In this document: piece after piece, positions 22,990-33,270 of the stretch
How the letters are laid out: each line of letters begins with the position of its first letter
How positions within the stretch are numbered: the stretch's first letter is position 1
Source: Steinernema hermaphroditum
Taxonomy: Eukaryota > Nematoda > Chromadorea > Rhabditida > Steinernematidae
Assembly (NCBI GenBank): GCA_030435675.1
Contig: CM059625.1
Coordinates: forward strand, 2,294,001 to 2,358,000
Length of the DNA stretch: 64,000 nucleotides
Reading direction: 5' to 3'
The notes under the pieces: generated by a model
What the model was told of the DNA's origin: nothing
The model's database searches: none
The model's input: the letters and a program-made list of their open reading frames with translations, nothing else
Position numbers and translations under genes: made by a program

Positions 22990-23165
22990 TCTTGCTTCTA
23001 CGCTTCACCGGCTTAGGCAAACCCCGGCTTGGCTTAGGCTCCAGTTTAGGAGTATGCCTATGAATTTTAAGCGAGCCCGAAGGGCGAGCCCTGTAGTTTT
23101 GATAAATCTGCAGGCATAGTCCTAAGTCAGAGCGTAAGCCAAGCCGCGGTTTGCATAGGCGAAGC
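22990..23165. mobile_element. Palindromic element (GGCTTAGGCAAACC type)
   Basis: The left arm CGGCTTGGCTTAGGCTCC ... TTAGGAGTATGCCTATGAATTT faces the right arm AAATCTGCAGGCATAGTCCTAAGT ... GCGTAAGCCAAGCCGCGGTTTGC. The hinge is GCGAGCCCGAAGGGCGAGCCC. A related half (GGCATAGTCCTAAGCCGGAG) occurs inside the element at 32915-33165. Confidence 0.65.
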
Positions 23166-23414
23166 CTGGATGTTAGCCCGTCCCAAAAAATGAATACAGA
23201 GCTCGTCTGCGGTTCGGTCGCAGCCTAAATCCTAGCTTTACCTGCTTACGAAATTCGTAATGCGCACAATTCTTGGACAGAGCCGAATCGCCTTGAACAG
23301 GCGGAGCGGTGGAATCGAGCAGTATTCATAGTGACACGTTGAAACTGCGGACCTTAGTATTCCGCGCCCTCTGGAAACCGGGGCTGTATAGGAAGTAACA
23401 TATCGCTTACTTAC

Positions 23415-23545
23415 CTCACTTCTCATAGCGAGAACGAAATCGATCGCTAAAGACACAAACGAGAAACCCGCAAAGCAGAGTGAATCTAATATGTTCCCTA
23501 CGATATTTGTTTCACCGAGATTACGCATTCGTGAACTGATCAACT
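23415..23545 (-). CDS. Candidate isolated coding exon with membrane segment
   Basis: A minus-strand frame reads SSRMRNLGETNIVGNILDSL then CFAGFSFVSLAIDFVLAMRSE and ends at a strong donor (GAG/GTAAGTAAG). It contains a likely transmembrane stretch. No partner exons were found and the family is not recognised. Confidence 0.3.
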
Positions 23546-23604
23546 ACAAAACGCGTCCGCCGTTCGTCCGCTTGCAGCCCTTGTCTAATGGACGTCAGAT
23601 TCAG

Positions 23605-23850
23605 ATGGGTAATTGAACCGTATGCGATTGCTGTCGATCACATTTATAATGAGCTTCGTATTAAAACTATTGTGAGTTACCACAGTATCCATTTCTTTTT
23701 TCATTATATGACTGTTTAGATTCCCCTAGGGGAAGTGACCTCCTACTCAGAAGTCGCGCCAGAATTGCGACTTCTGAATGGGAGATCACACTTTGTGATC
23801 CCAGGAAGGGGGGCGACGGAAACAACGCGTCGCCTATTAAGAGCACCATG
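23605..23850 (+). pseudogene. Paralogous two-exon fragment of the 20.4-kb gene family
   Basis: Exon 23605-23671 (WVIEPYAIAVDHIYNELRIK) joins in phase across a 48-bp intron to exon 23720 onward (IPLGEVTSYSEVAPELRLLN, GRSHFVIPGRGATETT). This is nearly identical to 20401-20625, including intron and flank, but the first exon is open here where the 20.4-kb copy is frameshifted. The similarity ends abruptly at about 23829, so the fragment is truncated or continues into different sequence. Confidence 0.5.
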
Positions 23851-23984
23851 TTAAACACATTGTATGTTCCCATCCTATTATTTTTCCCTACTGTTAGATA
23901 GATCTTCAGATTGGTGGACTACTGCTGGCTGCGATCCTCCACGACCAGGTGGGACAATACCCAGCAAGCAACAAGTTACGCAGC

Positions 23985-24395
23985 GGATCTCGCCAAAATG
24001 TAAGGATTTCGGGCCTGTTATTTATGTGAAACACGTGATTCTTTCAGAAGGGTCTATAAATAGACTCGTTTGCGCGCTTCTTGCGTGCCATCTTGCGAAA
24101 GAGTCAAAGAGCTGATCAACGATTTGTGGCCAAGCGCCACATTGAAGTCTTTGAGAACAGCTGTAGAGACCACAGTGAGTTACATTGATTTCTTTATGTT
24201 GCAATTTATGTGGCACACCTCGTAGTTCTGGAACTCGAGCCCGCTTCGCTGATGAGCATCAGCCAAACCCAAACTGTCAGCATGCCACCCGGAGGATCTA
24301 GCCAAAATGTAAGGACACCTGTAATTTATTTGTAATGAAAAGCTTGATCTTTTCAGAAGAGTCTATAAATAGACTCGTTTGCGCGCTCTGAGATC
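23985..24395. repeat. Direct repeat with exon/intron look
   Basis: GGATCTCGCCAAAATGTAAGGA (23987) and GGATCTAGCCAAAATGTAAGGA (24294) are each followed 40-50 bp later by TTTCAGAAGGGTCTATAAATAGACTCGTTTGCGCGC (24044) or its near copy (24353). Each unit looks like an exon end, a short intron and an exon start. Spliced frames run into TAA or TAG, so these are probably decayed. Confidence 0.6.
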
Positions 24396-24423
24396 TGCGG
24401 GCGCTAGGACTCCAGTAGTGACG

Positions 24424-25047
24424 CAGTATGTGACAATCCATTTGATTTATAGCAAATACAAAGTACTAATTTCAGAATATCGTTCAGGCATCATTGAGGC
24501 CGATCTGCTGCTCCCTGAAGAATTAGGGCGACGGACATTTCGCCTAGCCTCGCCTCCCTTTCCAAGATCATCGCTTCATCATCAGTACGTGACAATCCAT
24601 TTGATTTATAGCAAATACAAAGTACTCATTTCAGAATATCGTTCAGGCATCATCGAAGCCGATCTGCTGCTCCCTGAAGAATTAGGGCGACGGACATTTC
24701 GCCTAGCCTCGCCTCCCTTTCCAAGATCATCGCTTCATCATCAGTACGTGACAATCCATTTGATTTATAGCAAATACAAAGTACTCATTTCAGAATATCG
24801 TTCAGGCATCATCGAAGCCGATCTGCTGCTCCCTGAAGAATTAGGGCGACGGACATTTCGCCTAGCCTCGCCTCCCTTTCCAAGATCATCGCTTCATCAT
24901 CAGTACGTGAGAGTCCATTTGATTTATAGCAAATACAAAGTACTCATTTCAGAATACCGTTCAGGCATCATCGAAGCCGATCTGCTGCTTCTGACGCGCA
25001 GAAGAACATGGCAACAACTTTTATTTTTCTCCGTTCCCTCTGATTAA
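24424..25047 (+). repeat. 159-bp tandem array of exon plus 50-bp intron, open through its length
   Basis: Units begin at 24427, 24586, 24745 and 24904 (spacing exactly 159 bp); the fourth diverges after about 85 bp. Each unit has a 50-bp intron-like part (GTACGTGACAATCCATTTGA ... TCATTTCAG) and a 109-bp exon-like part (YRSGIIEADLLLPEELGRRT, FRLASPPFPRSSLHH). Because 159 is a multiple of three, one frame stays open for 222 residues through intron-like parts too. If introns are removed, consecutive 109-nt exons shift frame and stop. The units are almost identical, so the amplification is recent. Whether it is expressed is unknown. Confidence 0.8.
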
Positions 25048-25289
25048 CATTGAACCTTTCAGGATCCTGCAAAATAAATATGTTTGATAGATGTTAATGT
25101 CTTCCGCAGTCATCCATTGCAAAAGCCGCCTATTATGGAACAAAGTATCGGAAAGGCAGTTGGCACATCAGTCTCAGAACAGTCTTCAGAGAACAAGTGA
25201 TTTGGATTTTCGCTTGTGTAAAGTAATCGGTTTCCTGGGAGCAAGCCAAGGGTTCTTCGCAAAATGGAAAGCAATTAGTCACTAGCCGT

Positions 25290-26280
25290 GTGTTAAATTG
25301 CTGCGCATATTTTGAGACTGTTTTGTATATTATTCAAGCCAGAATCAAAATCTAATTAACCTCCGATCTGATCTAGTAATTCTCAATACACGACTCTGCT
25401 TGCGATGCTAATAAACGCACTCATTGCACCAGCAAATAACATACGTTTTCTCATTAATATAGTGGATGGGGAGGCTTGTTAATGTGCCTCGCGCTTAAGA
25501 CTCCGTTGGGTGACACAAATCGATGGCGCGGCCACACGCCGTCGACGTCTACGTGTGTCACCTTAACCGCCTGTCTCTGGCGAGGGACGAGGGGATTTGC
25601 TTATTTTCAATGAGAAATTGCTTTCCTTTCCAATCTGTTAACCACTTATGCCAGTACGTAATTGGACGGTGATTCATAACTAGTGCTTTAATCAACTATG
25701 TCGTGAACTGTGTTGTCGAGAGATTAAGCGGTTTTTACCTGCATTTCTGGATTACTTTCAGGTAGCTCGCTACACCCCTGATGGACGTCGACTTTTCTTC
25801 TGAGCACAGTCTTAATTTAAACGTGAGTGTTTTCTTGGCAGCTGCTTTTACAAAGGATGCAAAGTGGCTTTTAGAAATATAACCTTTTGCTATTTTCTAC
25901 GCGTATCATACGGAAAAGTGACTTGTAGCAGCTTGCATAATAACATTCAATAAGTTTAACCTTGAACTGCCTGTTTTTTGGATGAAAATTTCTTTTTAGT
26001 GGTCCGATCTTGGCAACCACATTGGAAATGTCGACTAAGATGGAAGGTCCCTTAAATGATAAACGCTGATTTTACTGAAATTTTGCAGAGCAATGGAACC
26101 AAAACGTTGAGTTCAATGCGTATGCAGCATCGGTCCCTTTTCTAGAATTTAGGGTCTAGAAATAGGTTTTATAAAGTGAACAATGTCCGCCAAGTTCGAT
26201 TTTCTACACTATGCAATGGTCCGTACCTTTTCTAGAATTTAGCGACTGAAAATAGGTTTAATGCAGTGTACAATGTAGAG
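25290..26280. other. Stretch without a supported gene; short direct repeat
   Basis: At about 26138-26210 and 26222-26290 the words TTTTCTAGAATTTAG ... AAATAGGTTT ... ACAATG ... GCCCGCC recur in tandem with small differences. No gene seen. A segment near 25505-25565 weakly resembles 35270-35330. Confidence 0.4.
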
Positions 26281-26295
26281 TATACAATGCCCGCC

Positions 26296-26368
26296 TCGCA
26301 GACGTGGTGGGTGGTAAAGTGGTTAATCGACTATCGTGCCCTTTCATTCAAGTTCGAGTCTCACTCAG
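26296..26368 (+). repeat. tRNA-like sequence with A- and B-box (probable SINE head)
   Basis: GTGGTGGGTGGTAAAGTGGTTA resembles an A-box and AAGTTCGAGTCTCACTC a B-box at tRNA-like spacing, but the stems do not pair into a proper cloverleaf. It is probably a tRNA-derived repeat head or a pseudogene, directly upstream of the composite repeat at 26431. Confidence 0.4.
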
Positions 26369-26430
26369 AGCAAAAATTGTTTTCGGGATTATGCTCTTGT
26401 TATGTGCCTTTAATAACCCTGTTTAATTAA

Positions 26431-26966
26431 AATAAACCCGGCTGCGCGCGAATTCGCGCCCTCCAGGTACTAAAAGCCAATTAGCCTGTAGCCCTGCGGG
26501 CGGCAAGATTGGCGCTCATGCAAAAAGCTGAAGTTGGGGCCTAAAACTGTAGCCCTGCGGGCGGCGAGAAACCATAGCCCTGCGGGCGGCAAGACACCAA
26601 TAGCCCTGCGGGCGGCAAGATTGGTGCTCATGTAAATGGCTAAAGTGAGCGAAAAAAATTGTAAAGTTTCAGGAAACTCGAACCGAAAATACTGCTGGTT
26701 ACAAAATAGACAAAAAAATCACTCAAAAACAGCAAAAAAAAACTCAAAGCCTAGCATCGCCAGAGAGATAGTGGAAGTAGAGCACTACCATCTCAACCGT
26801 CTGTGTTGCTCATTGCGAACGTTCTCTGTTTGTAAGCGGGCGGTGTCGGGTTCGGTTCCCCTCGGGGTGCTTATTTTGTGTGGGTGTTTCCGCCGTGCGC
26901 ACGGAAAAACACATACACACACACAGACCAACGGACCCGTCGGTTCTCCATTTATATATAGGGGAT
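26431..26966 (+). mobile_element. Composite tRNA-like repeat element, copy 1
   Basis: It begins AATAAACCCGGCTGCGCGCG, contains four tandem copies of TAGCCCTGCGGGCGGCAAGA (about 26490-26625), then a tRNA-like part with a B-box (GTCGGGTTCGGTTCCCCTCG), a (CA)n stretch and the end CCATTTATATATAGGGGAT. Three further copies occur in inverse orientation (34021-34395, 34396-34823, 40643-41152), so both termini can be compared. No reverse-transcriptase or transposase frame is present. Confidence 0.75.
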
Positions 26967-27385
26967 GTAACCACAGTCACGACCTATGCAAGTGACAGAA
27001 ATACCAAACACAGAGGTTCAGTTGTGATCCTATGATCAAAACTGTCATTTCTTTAAAAATCAACCACCCCTTTCAAATATTTAGTTATTATAGAGTTTGG
27101 CATGCTTGGTTTGAGGGAGAGGATCGTCTGCAAACGAGCCCTTCTGCAAACCATTATGGTCAAACCTTACGTAAAACTTAGCAAGATACTCTCGGCACAT
27201 AAGTACCAACATAGACTTAGCAGTACAGACAATACAAAGATGTACGTCTTCTGCAGAGTCACCTATTGCGCCTAGTTGTCCGAAACAGGTGACAAGAATT
27301 ACGAATTTAGAGGATGCTATTGCTCCTGTTTAACCGATTAAGAAACATTTCTTATATAGCTCAATATAAAACGGTAACATTCTCT

Positions 27386-28288
27386 GGCTCTTTTAGCGAA
27401 TAGCGGCCAAAAGTATTTTTGGACGGCCAAAAGTATCATTGGACGGCCAAAACTATTTTCCAACGGCCAAAAGTCGGAATAGCGGCCAAAACTATTTTCC
27501 AACGGCCAAAAGTCGGAATAGCGGCCAAAACTATTTTTCGACGGCCAAAAGTCGGAATAGCGGCCAAAACTATTTTTCGACGGCCAAAAGTCGAAATAGC
27601 GGCCAAAAGTATATTTTTAAAGCCAAAAGTTTTTTATCACAATTTTAAATTTTTTTTTCACAGTTTCACAAAATCAACAAATCAGTAATCAGTACATCAG
27701 TTATTCTTCTTTGTTTTCTTGTTTCGATGTGTACGTATCCTGTGTTCTCATTCTCAGACTCATCATCATGTATCCTATGATCTTATTCCTTCTTGTGGTC
27801 GTCGTGTCCCCCTTCCCCGTCGTCAACCACCTCAACCAAAACCTCTCCATCCCCGTGGTCGTCCACGTCAACGCCCCACCGCCCGCAACGCCCCGGAGAC
27901 GCCAGAGAAAGAAGCCCAGCTCCGAAGAGGGCTCCGAAGAAAGCTCTGAGGAGCTCGACGAAGAGCTCGACGAAGAGCCTGACGAGGAGCCCGAAGAGGA
28001 GTCCGAAGAGGATGACTATTGAACAGTTACTTTTCTGTTTGTGATAAATTTTGTTGATAAAAAACTTTTGGCCGTCGAAAAATAGTTTTGGCCGCTATTC
28101 CGACTTTTGGCCGTCGAAAAATAGTTTTGGCCGCTGTTCCGACTTTTGGCCGTTGGAAAATAGTTTTGGCCGCTATTCCGACTTTTGGCCGTTGGAAAAT
28201 AGTTTTGGCCGCTGTTCCGACTTTTGGCCGTCCAAAGATACTTTTGGCCGTCCAAAAATACTTTTGGCCGCTATTCGCTAATAGAGCC
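27386..28288. mobile_element. 903-bp TIR element with 39-bp-repeat arms, 8-bp target duplication and a cargo gene
   Basis: Target duplication CATTCTCT is exact at 27378-27385 and 28289-28296. The termini are inverted repeats (GGCTCTTTTAGCGAATAGCGG against GGCTCTATTAGCGAATAGCGG on the other strand). Inside each end lies an array of a 39-bp unit (AGCGGCCAAAACTATTTTCC then AACGGCCAAAAGTCGGAAT) in inverted orientation: left about 27400-27620, right about 28065-28275. The arms enclose about 440 bp with an 84-codon reading frame. The element sits in the intron just upstream of exon 28309. The 8-bp duplication is compatible with hAT, P or Merlin-like transposition, but terminal sequence does not identify the superfamily and there is no transposase. 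Confidence 0.85.
27768..28022 (+). CDS. Signal-peptide protein with basic patch and acidic tail, carried by the TIR element
   Basis: From ATG 27768, 84 codons. A strong hydrophobic N-terminus (MYPMILFLLVVVVSPFPVVN) fits a signal peptide. Next come a short region (HLNQNLSIPVVVHVNAPPPA) and a basic cluster (TPRRRQRKK) resembling a furin-type site, then a long acidic Ser/Glu/Asp tail with EELDEELDEEPDEEPEE repeats, ending ESEEDDY. An in-frame start further upstream (27711 frame) exists but 27768 places the signal peptide at the N-terminus. Composition is low complexity in the tail, so some caution is needed, but the ordered signal, basic and acidic modules are unlikely by chance. The family is not recognised. 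The gene lies wholly between the inverted arms of the 903-bp element. Confidence 0.5.
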   Translation: MYPMILFLLVVVVSPFPVVNHLNQNLSIPVVVHVNAPPPATPRRRQRKKPSSEEGSEESSEELDEELDEEPDEEPEEESEEDDY

Positions 28289-28308
28289 CATTCTCTTACA
28301 TTTTTTAG

Positions 28309-28729
28309 AAGTTCATAGCGCTGGACACATTAGTGAAGCGCTGGACACATTAGTCGAACGATGTAGATCACTCCATCGGCAGTTCTATGAGATTCTTACG
28401 ATATGGCTCTCCATTTCCAAGTAAGCTTAACAATTTTCATAAGCTCCCTTGAAGAGTCAGTTCAGGCAAACACACGCTGTCTTCGATGGAACTCTGTTCG
28501 ATGCGGCTCGACGCTTCTCCACGTAAGAAAAATGGAAACTCGCCAGAGAAGGTACCAATATTTAAATTATCGTATCAATTACGTGCAGATTTCAGGCACT
28601 CTACGCAAAGGCTTCTGTCAAAGAAGTGCCAGAAAGGTAATCGAATATCTCTACTATACAACTACATTTGTTTTATTTAGGTGCGATTTAAATGGGCACA
28701 ACAGTGGCCCAATTGTGTTTCCAGAATAG
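28309..28729 (+). CDS. 3' exons of a gene of unknown function
   Basis: Exons 28309-28420, 28466-28522 (or from 28461), 28596-28636 and 28681 onward have canonical GT/AG borders and 35-75-bp introns. The first reads EVHSAGHISEALDTLVERCR then SLHRQFYEILTIWLSIS. With acceptor 28465 the second reads QTHAVFDGTLFDAARRFST and the protein soon stops (KKCQKGAI). With the acceptor five bases earlier (28460) another frame stays open and ends VRFKWAQQWPNCVSRIGVPC, LHYLINV. Both are possible, so alternative acceptors could give two tails. AATAAA follows at 28751. Upstream exons lie beyond the inserted 903-bp element and were not identified. Confidence 0.45.
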
Positions 28730-28759
28730 GTGTGCCGTGTCTTCATTATTTAATAAACG

Positions 28760-31700
28760 TTTAAAAATAACCGATGTCCTGTAACAAATTAAACATGCAA
28801 TGGCAGACGAACAGCGCTTGCATCGATTCCAACGTTTTCTTCATGAATCATTAGAGGATCACACGTAGTCTTTCCGAGTGAATGACATAGCGTCTTATAA
28901 GCACAAAAAGGTAAAGCATGCAGTAACGCCAAACAGAAATAAGGTCTTCATCGGAGTAGCTACGACTCCTGGGTGTTCCATGCGATCATTGCTCCTTCAA
29001 GGGCGGTTGAACGAGAGCAGGCTCTCCAGTCCAAAATCAGCGCCTTGAAATAACACAATGACCGCGTTTGACTGTGATACGCCGAAGCCAGAAGAAAACC
29101 GGTGACTACAGTGTGCTAGTGTGCCTTTTTATACTGAGTAAGCGACCTACGCTAGGTAATCGGTTGTCATTTTGCTGGCTCCTCGAGTAACTCCACTCAT
29201 GCACAACACACCACTTAGAAAGTTCGAGCTGAATTATTCATTCGGAAAGGCTTACACGTGCAATCCAACCGACGGCCCGGCCACTCAAATTATGTGGTCC
29301 TAATTACGGTCACCATCCTTAAGCTCCCACCTGCCGCACTAATTAATAATGAATCCAGCTGCCCCCTTCTTACGTTGTTCATTAAAACAAAGGCATCCGT
29401 CCCAGAAGGCCTGGAATATTGGGGATCAGCATTTCTACCTTCTCGTCAAGAATTCGTCACCACCGAACACTGGGCTGGATTCATCCTTATAAACAACAGT
29501 GTTAAAGTTCGAAGAAGACTATGAGAACACCGGTTCGGGCGTATTTATATCGATGAAAGGAGAACAATAGGATGCAAAAATTTACAAACATAATGTACAC
29601 AAAAATCGTAAGAGGGTACCGCCAAGCGTTTCCGATGAGTTGTTTTGTTCTGAAGTAAGCATTCAGTCAGTGTCAGTATTTCCGAAAACGCTTACTAATC
29701 CAGTACTTCTTAATGACGTACCTTCATAACCCACTGTTGACATCAAAATCGAACTCTAACATGGGCTCCCTGAAATTAAACACGTTGTATTAGCATGCTT
29801 TGGCTGTCACCTCACCATTTGTGACAACCTTGAAGGGCTGCGTTTGGAAGGAGCCTCATGCAAGAAATGGGTGTTCACTTGATCTCTCGTCTGAAATCAA
29901 AGTGGTTTTCTTAAAGCAGTAGACGCAGACTAGTCCATTAATGCTTTCCGCAGTTCTAATAGGTTAGACAGAAGATCAGGTCGTCGCGATTAAAGTATCT
30001 TTCAGACCATTTTAGAACTCCTGGCTAAAAACACAGTTTCGCAAAGGAGTTTTAGAGGCAAAAACTATTGTTTAGTGCGATGAGCTCAATGTCAGAAATG
30101 ACGCTTTTTTGATGTGTAAATGAGGCTTATATGCAGAAAATCACTCACGTTATAATGAATACAATGCTCCGATGACTAGTCGACTGAATTTAATAATTCG
30201 GATAATTACCTGAAAATAATGAATTGCATCACGCCTCGATCAGAATAAATGGTAAAGTGATACGTGCTCTAAAATCCGCACAAAAGTTACTAAGCTAGCG
30301 GTAAAAGCTCGACATTTAAACGGTTCGAAATCATGCAGATGTCACACATTAAGCGCAGCACAAAGGTACAGACGTAATGCATTATTGGCGTCGGCGCTCA
30401 CACACTATTGATTTGTCTTTAGCGTTGCTTGCAGCGCCGCGAAATTAATTAGAATTATTATGATGGTAAGCCTGAGTGCACTAAGGCCCCCCTCAAGATC
30501 AAACAACAACTACCGCTGAAAGCAGAGGACGCTAGACAGTCTGCTGGTAGATACACAGTTTGCATTTTGATTCAGTGTATAAGGTAAGTGAAAATAGGGC
30601 GACGAAGAGTTTGGCCTCAGGAATCTGCGAAACACGGAAGAAAGATGGAAGACGAAAGGCATTCGAACCCACGGACAAAAGAAGAGGTAGGGGGAGCATC
30701 TGCCGCTGTGCCTGTGTCTTTCTGTAGCCTTCATCTGTGGCTTTCGCAATAGGTCTTCTTGATGAACTTCTTTTAAAGGTGACCATTACTATCAGAGTGG
30801 AACTGAGTGTTTCCATCAGATTCATCAGATTCTAAGGATTCACGTAGAGGCACTGCGGGTGATGTGGAATTCCATCATCGGAACGACTGGCGGAACGGAT
30901 TTTGTACTTTCAGGAAATGTTCGCGGTCAGAACGTAGCTCGGACGTCACCTTTTTGTCAAACCGGAGCTTCGGTGTGCGGGGTTCTTTACACGGTACACA
31001 CAATGAGAAAACAGTGTATACATGGAAAACTCACCAAGGGGTAATTCCGGCTCTGCCCTCAAAATCGATTTCGCTGATTATCATCAGCGTTGATAGTAAC
31101 ACGAAAAATCATATGTCTCATGGGACTTGGCCCGCGCTCACTTCAGACCTATCCGATATGTGAAGCTAATTAATGATCTGTGGGCTGTTATGGACAGACC
31201 GCAGGTAACACAGGGGCAGAACGATCGGCTGCCAAGTGGAATGATTTATTCACTTTTACATACTTTAAATACACATCAAAGCAAAACATAGACAGGGGAG
31301 ATGGGGGCTTCATGCCGATGAAGAGTCATCATGCTTCTCGGTGATCCTAGGTAGTCTTCGGAATGGTCATCTTCGGAAGTATCCTTCATCGTGCATGGCC
31401 AAGAACGCTTGATATGACGTCCAATTCTAAACTGTCTCAATTACTCCGCTAGTAATGAAAACGTTGCCTACCGTAAGCCTTTGGGTTCCTCTCTGCTAAT
31501 ATGTCCCTGTACGGGGTAAGGCAAAGACGGAGAAAGTTCCACAGAGATCGATTTTCCCCGCTATATAGTCCCACGTTCCTTTGCCGTATGACGGCAGGAT
31601 AAGCGTTGTTAGAAGCTATATATTGTCGTTCAAAGATAAGCAATGGAGTTGAAATCACCTGTACTTTGCGCTCCTGACTTACGGCGCCATTCGCATTCGG

Positions 31701-31940
31701 CTGCCCTTTGGCGACTCACATCGTCAGATGCTGCTTTCCGCTAAAAAGTTTTGTTTTAATTCTTAAGATTTCTCACTTTTCTCACCGGATAGTACTTGGG
31801 GCAGCTGCAGTTGTGATACACTGAAAAAAAGAACACTTTACACTTAAAGAAGTTAAAACTATATAACACAGAGATTACTTTGCATACTCTGCAAACGATT
31901 TGACAATTGTTTGTACTGCTCATACCAGATCGTCATGTTG
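28760..31940. other. Long stretch without a supported gene
   Basis: Only short, unconvincing frames occur (for example 29258-29524 plus, 30510-30825 minus, 30807-31163 plus, 31449-31658 minus). Words such as ATTACCTGAAAATAATG near 30206 recur in related form at 46750 and 58700, hinting at an old dispersed repeat. No RNA gene or element ends were recognised. Confidence 0.4.
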
Positions 31941-31944
31941 TATT

Positions 31945-32312
31945 CATCTATAGATGAGACTTTACTTTTTACATTGTTTTAGATGACAGAAAGTGGGCGG
32001 TTCCGCTACAAGTTAATGGTGACCACATATTTTCAAAAATATAGTTGTTCTTGGTCCGGATCAAACGGTAGTCATGCAACACTCAAAGAACCTTATAGCC
32101 ATTCAATGTGGGAATGTTCGATGACTCAAAGTATTTCCAAATATTGAAACATGCAATGAGATGATGTGCTAAGAGTACTAGAATGTCACTTTTCTTGATG
32201 AGACTTGACTCTTTACGTTGTTTTAGTGGGTGACAAAAAGGGGGCGGTTCTGCTACAAGTTAACGGTGACCACAGGTTTTCAAAAATACAGTTGTTCTCG
32301 GACCTACTCCAT
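31945..32312. repeat. Direct repeat, two copies of about 110 bp
   Basis: 31955-32065 and 32195-32310 share GATGAGACTT, TTTTACATTGTTTTAG against CTTTACGTTGTTTTAG, GGGCGGTTC(C/T)GCTACAAGTTAA, GGTGACCACA and TTTTCAAAAATA-AGTTGTTCT. Same orientation, 240 bp apart, no coding signal. Confidence 0.7.
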
Positions 32313-32914
32313 CTTCACGCTACTCGACAAAATCAGTAAGTATATAAAAGGTAATCTACATTATACAACGGTAATTATGAGTCCTGTCAAAGCAAAAATA
32401 AATTGTAGTGTAGTAGTAAACATAGGATACTTAAATGACTTTTACTGACGAATATCCAAACCTCGTATTCTCGCTCATACTTGAAGGACAACTACTACTA
32501 CTTTTTAGCATAAGTTAATACACCCATGAAAGCCTATTCCTTGGAAGTTGACCTATCTCGATCCGGACGTGTCACCTTTGTTCCCTTGCTAGATAATATT
32601 ATGGTAAAAGTAAATATATACTATTATATAAAAATAAGTTACAAAGAAACTATGTACAACTGAATGTGCCTACATCATCCTGTCCAGGCTAGTAAATCCT
32701 GAGTAACTGTAGTGTTTCATGTCTTCTATCTTTCTACGAACATTGATTGATATAGAAATCTAAAGGTACTTATACTTTTTGGGGACAAAAAGGGTGCTAT
32801 TGTGCTTTTTTTGCGTGCTTGCGTGTATGATATCGATGGCATACATCAGCTTTCTCTTATGCTCTTTCAACAAAACGACCAAGATGCATAGCTTAAGATT
32901 GCGGTACCTATCAT

Positions 32915-33170
32915 TTGGGCGCAATTCATTTGGGCGCACGTTCATATGGGCGCGGACGTTCGGGCGCACGTTCATTTGGGCGCACATTTATTTGGGCTTC
33001 GGGCTCGCTTAAAATCAATAGGCATAGTCCTAAGCCGGAGCCTAAGCCAAGCCTGGATGTTAGGCCAAGCACAAAAATGAATAAGGGGCTCGCTTCGCTC
33101 GCCCGCAACCTTAAATACATATGCGCCCAAATGAACGTTGCGCCCAAATGAACGTGCGCCCAAGTGTAGT
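32915..33170. mobile_element. Fold-back element with TTTGGGCGCACG arms
   Basis: The left arm has five copies of the word (A)TTTGGGCGCACGTTCAT or close variants (32917-32995). The right arm has three inverse copies (TGCGCCCAAATGAACGTTGCG, 33121-33166). The centre carries a block also found at 23085-23190 (GGCATAGTCCTAAG, CCTGGATGTTAG, AATGAATA). No gene inside. Confidence 0.7.
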
Positions 33171-33270
33171 GCTCCGTTAAGATTGGACAGCAGGGGTCAC
33201 TGGCATGTATCTGTTTCTTCTTCATGGTTCACCATTACTTACTTGCCCTACTAGCCCCCAATACTCGCCC

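Noticed and set aside
27419..27688. Long plus-strand frame of repeated AKTIFQRPKVGIA peptides, and its mirror at 28016-28255
   Set aside because: It is a translation of the 39-bp arm repeat (39 nt = 13 codons), open only because the unit is a multiple of three; mirrored on the other strand in the other arm.
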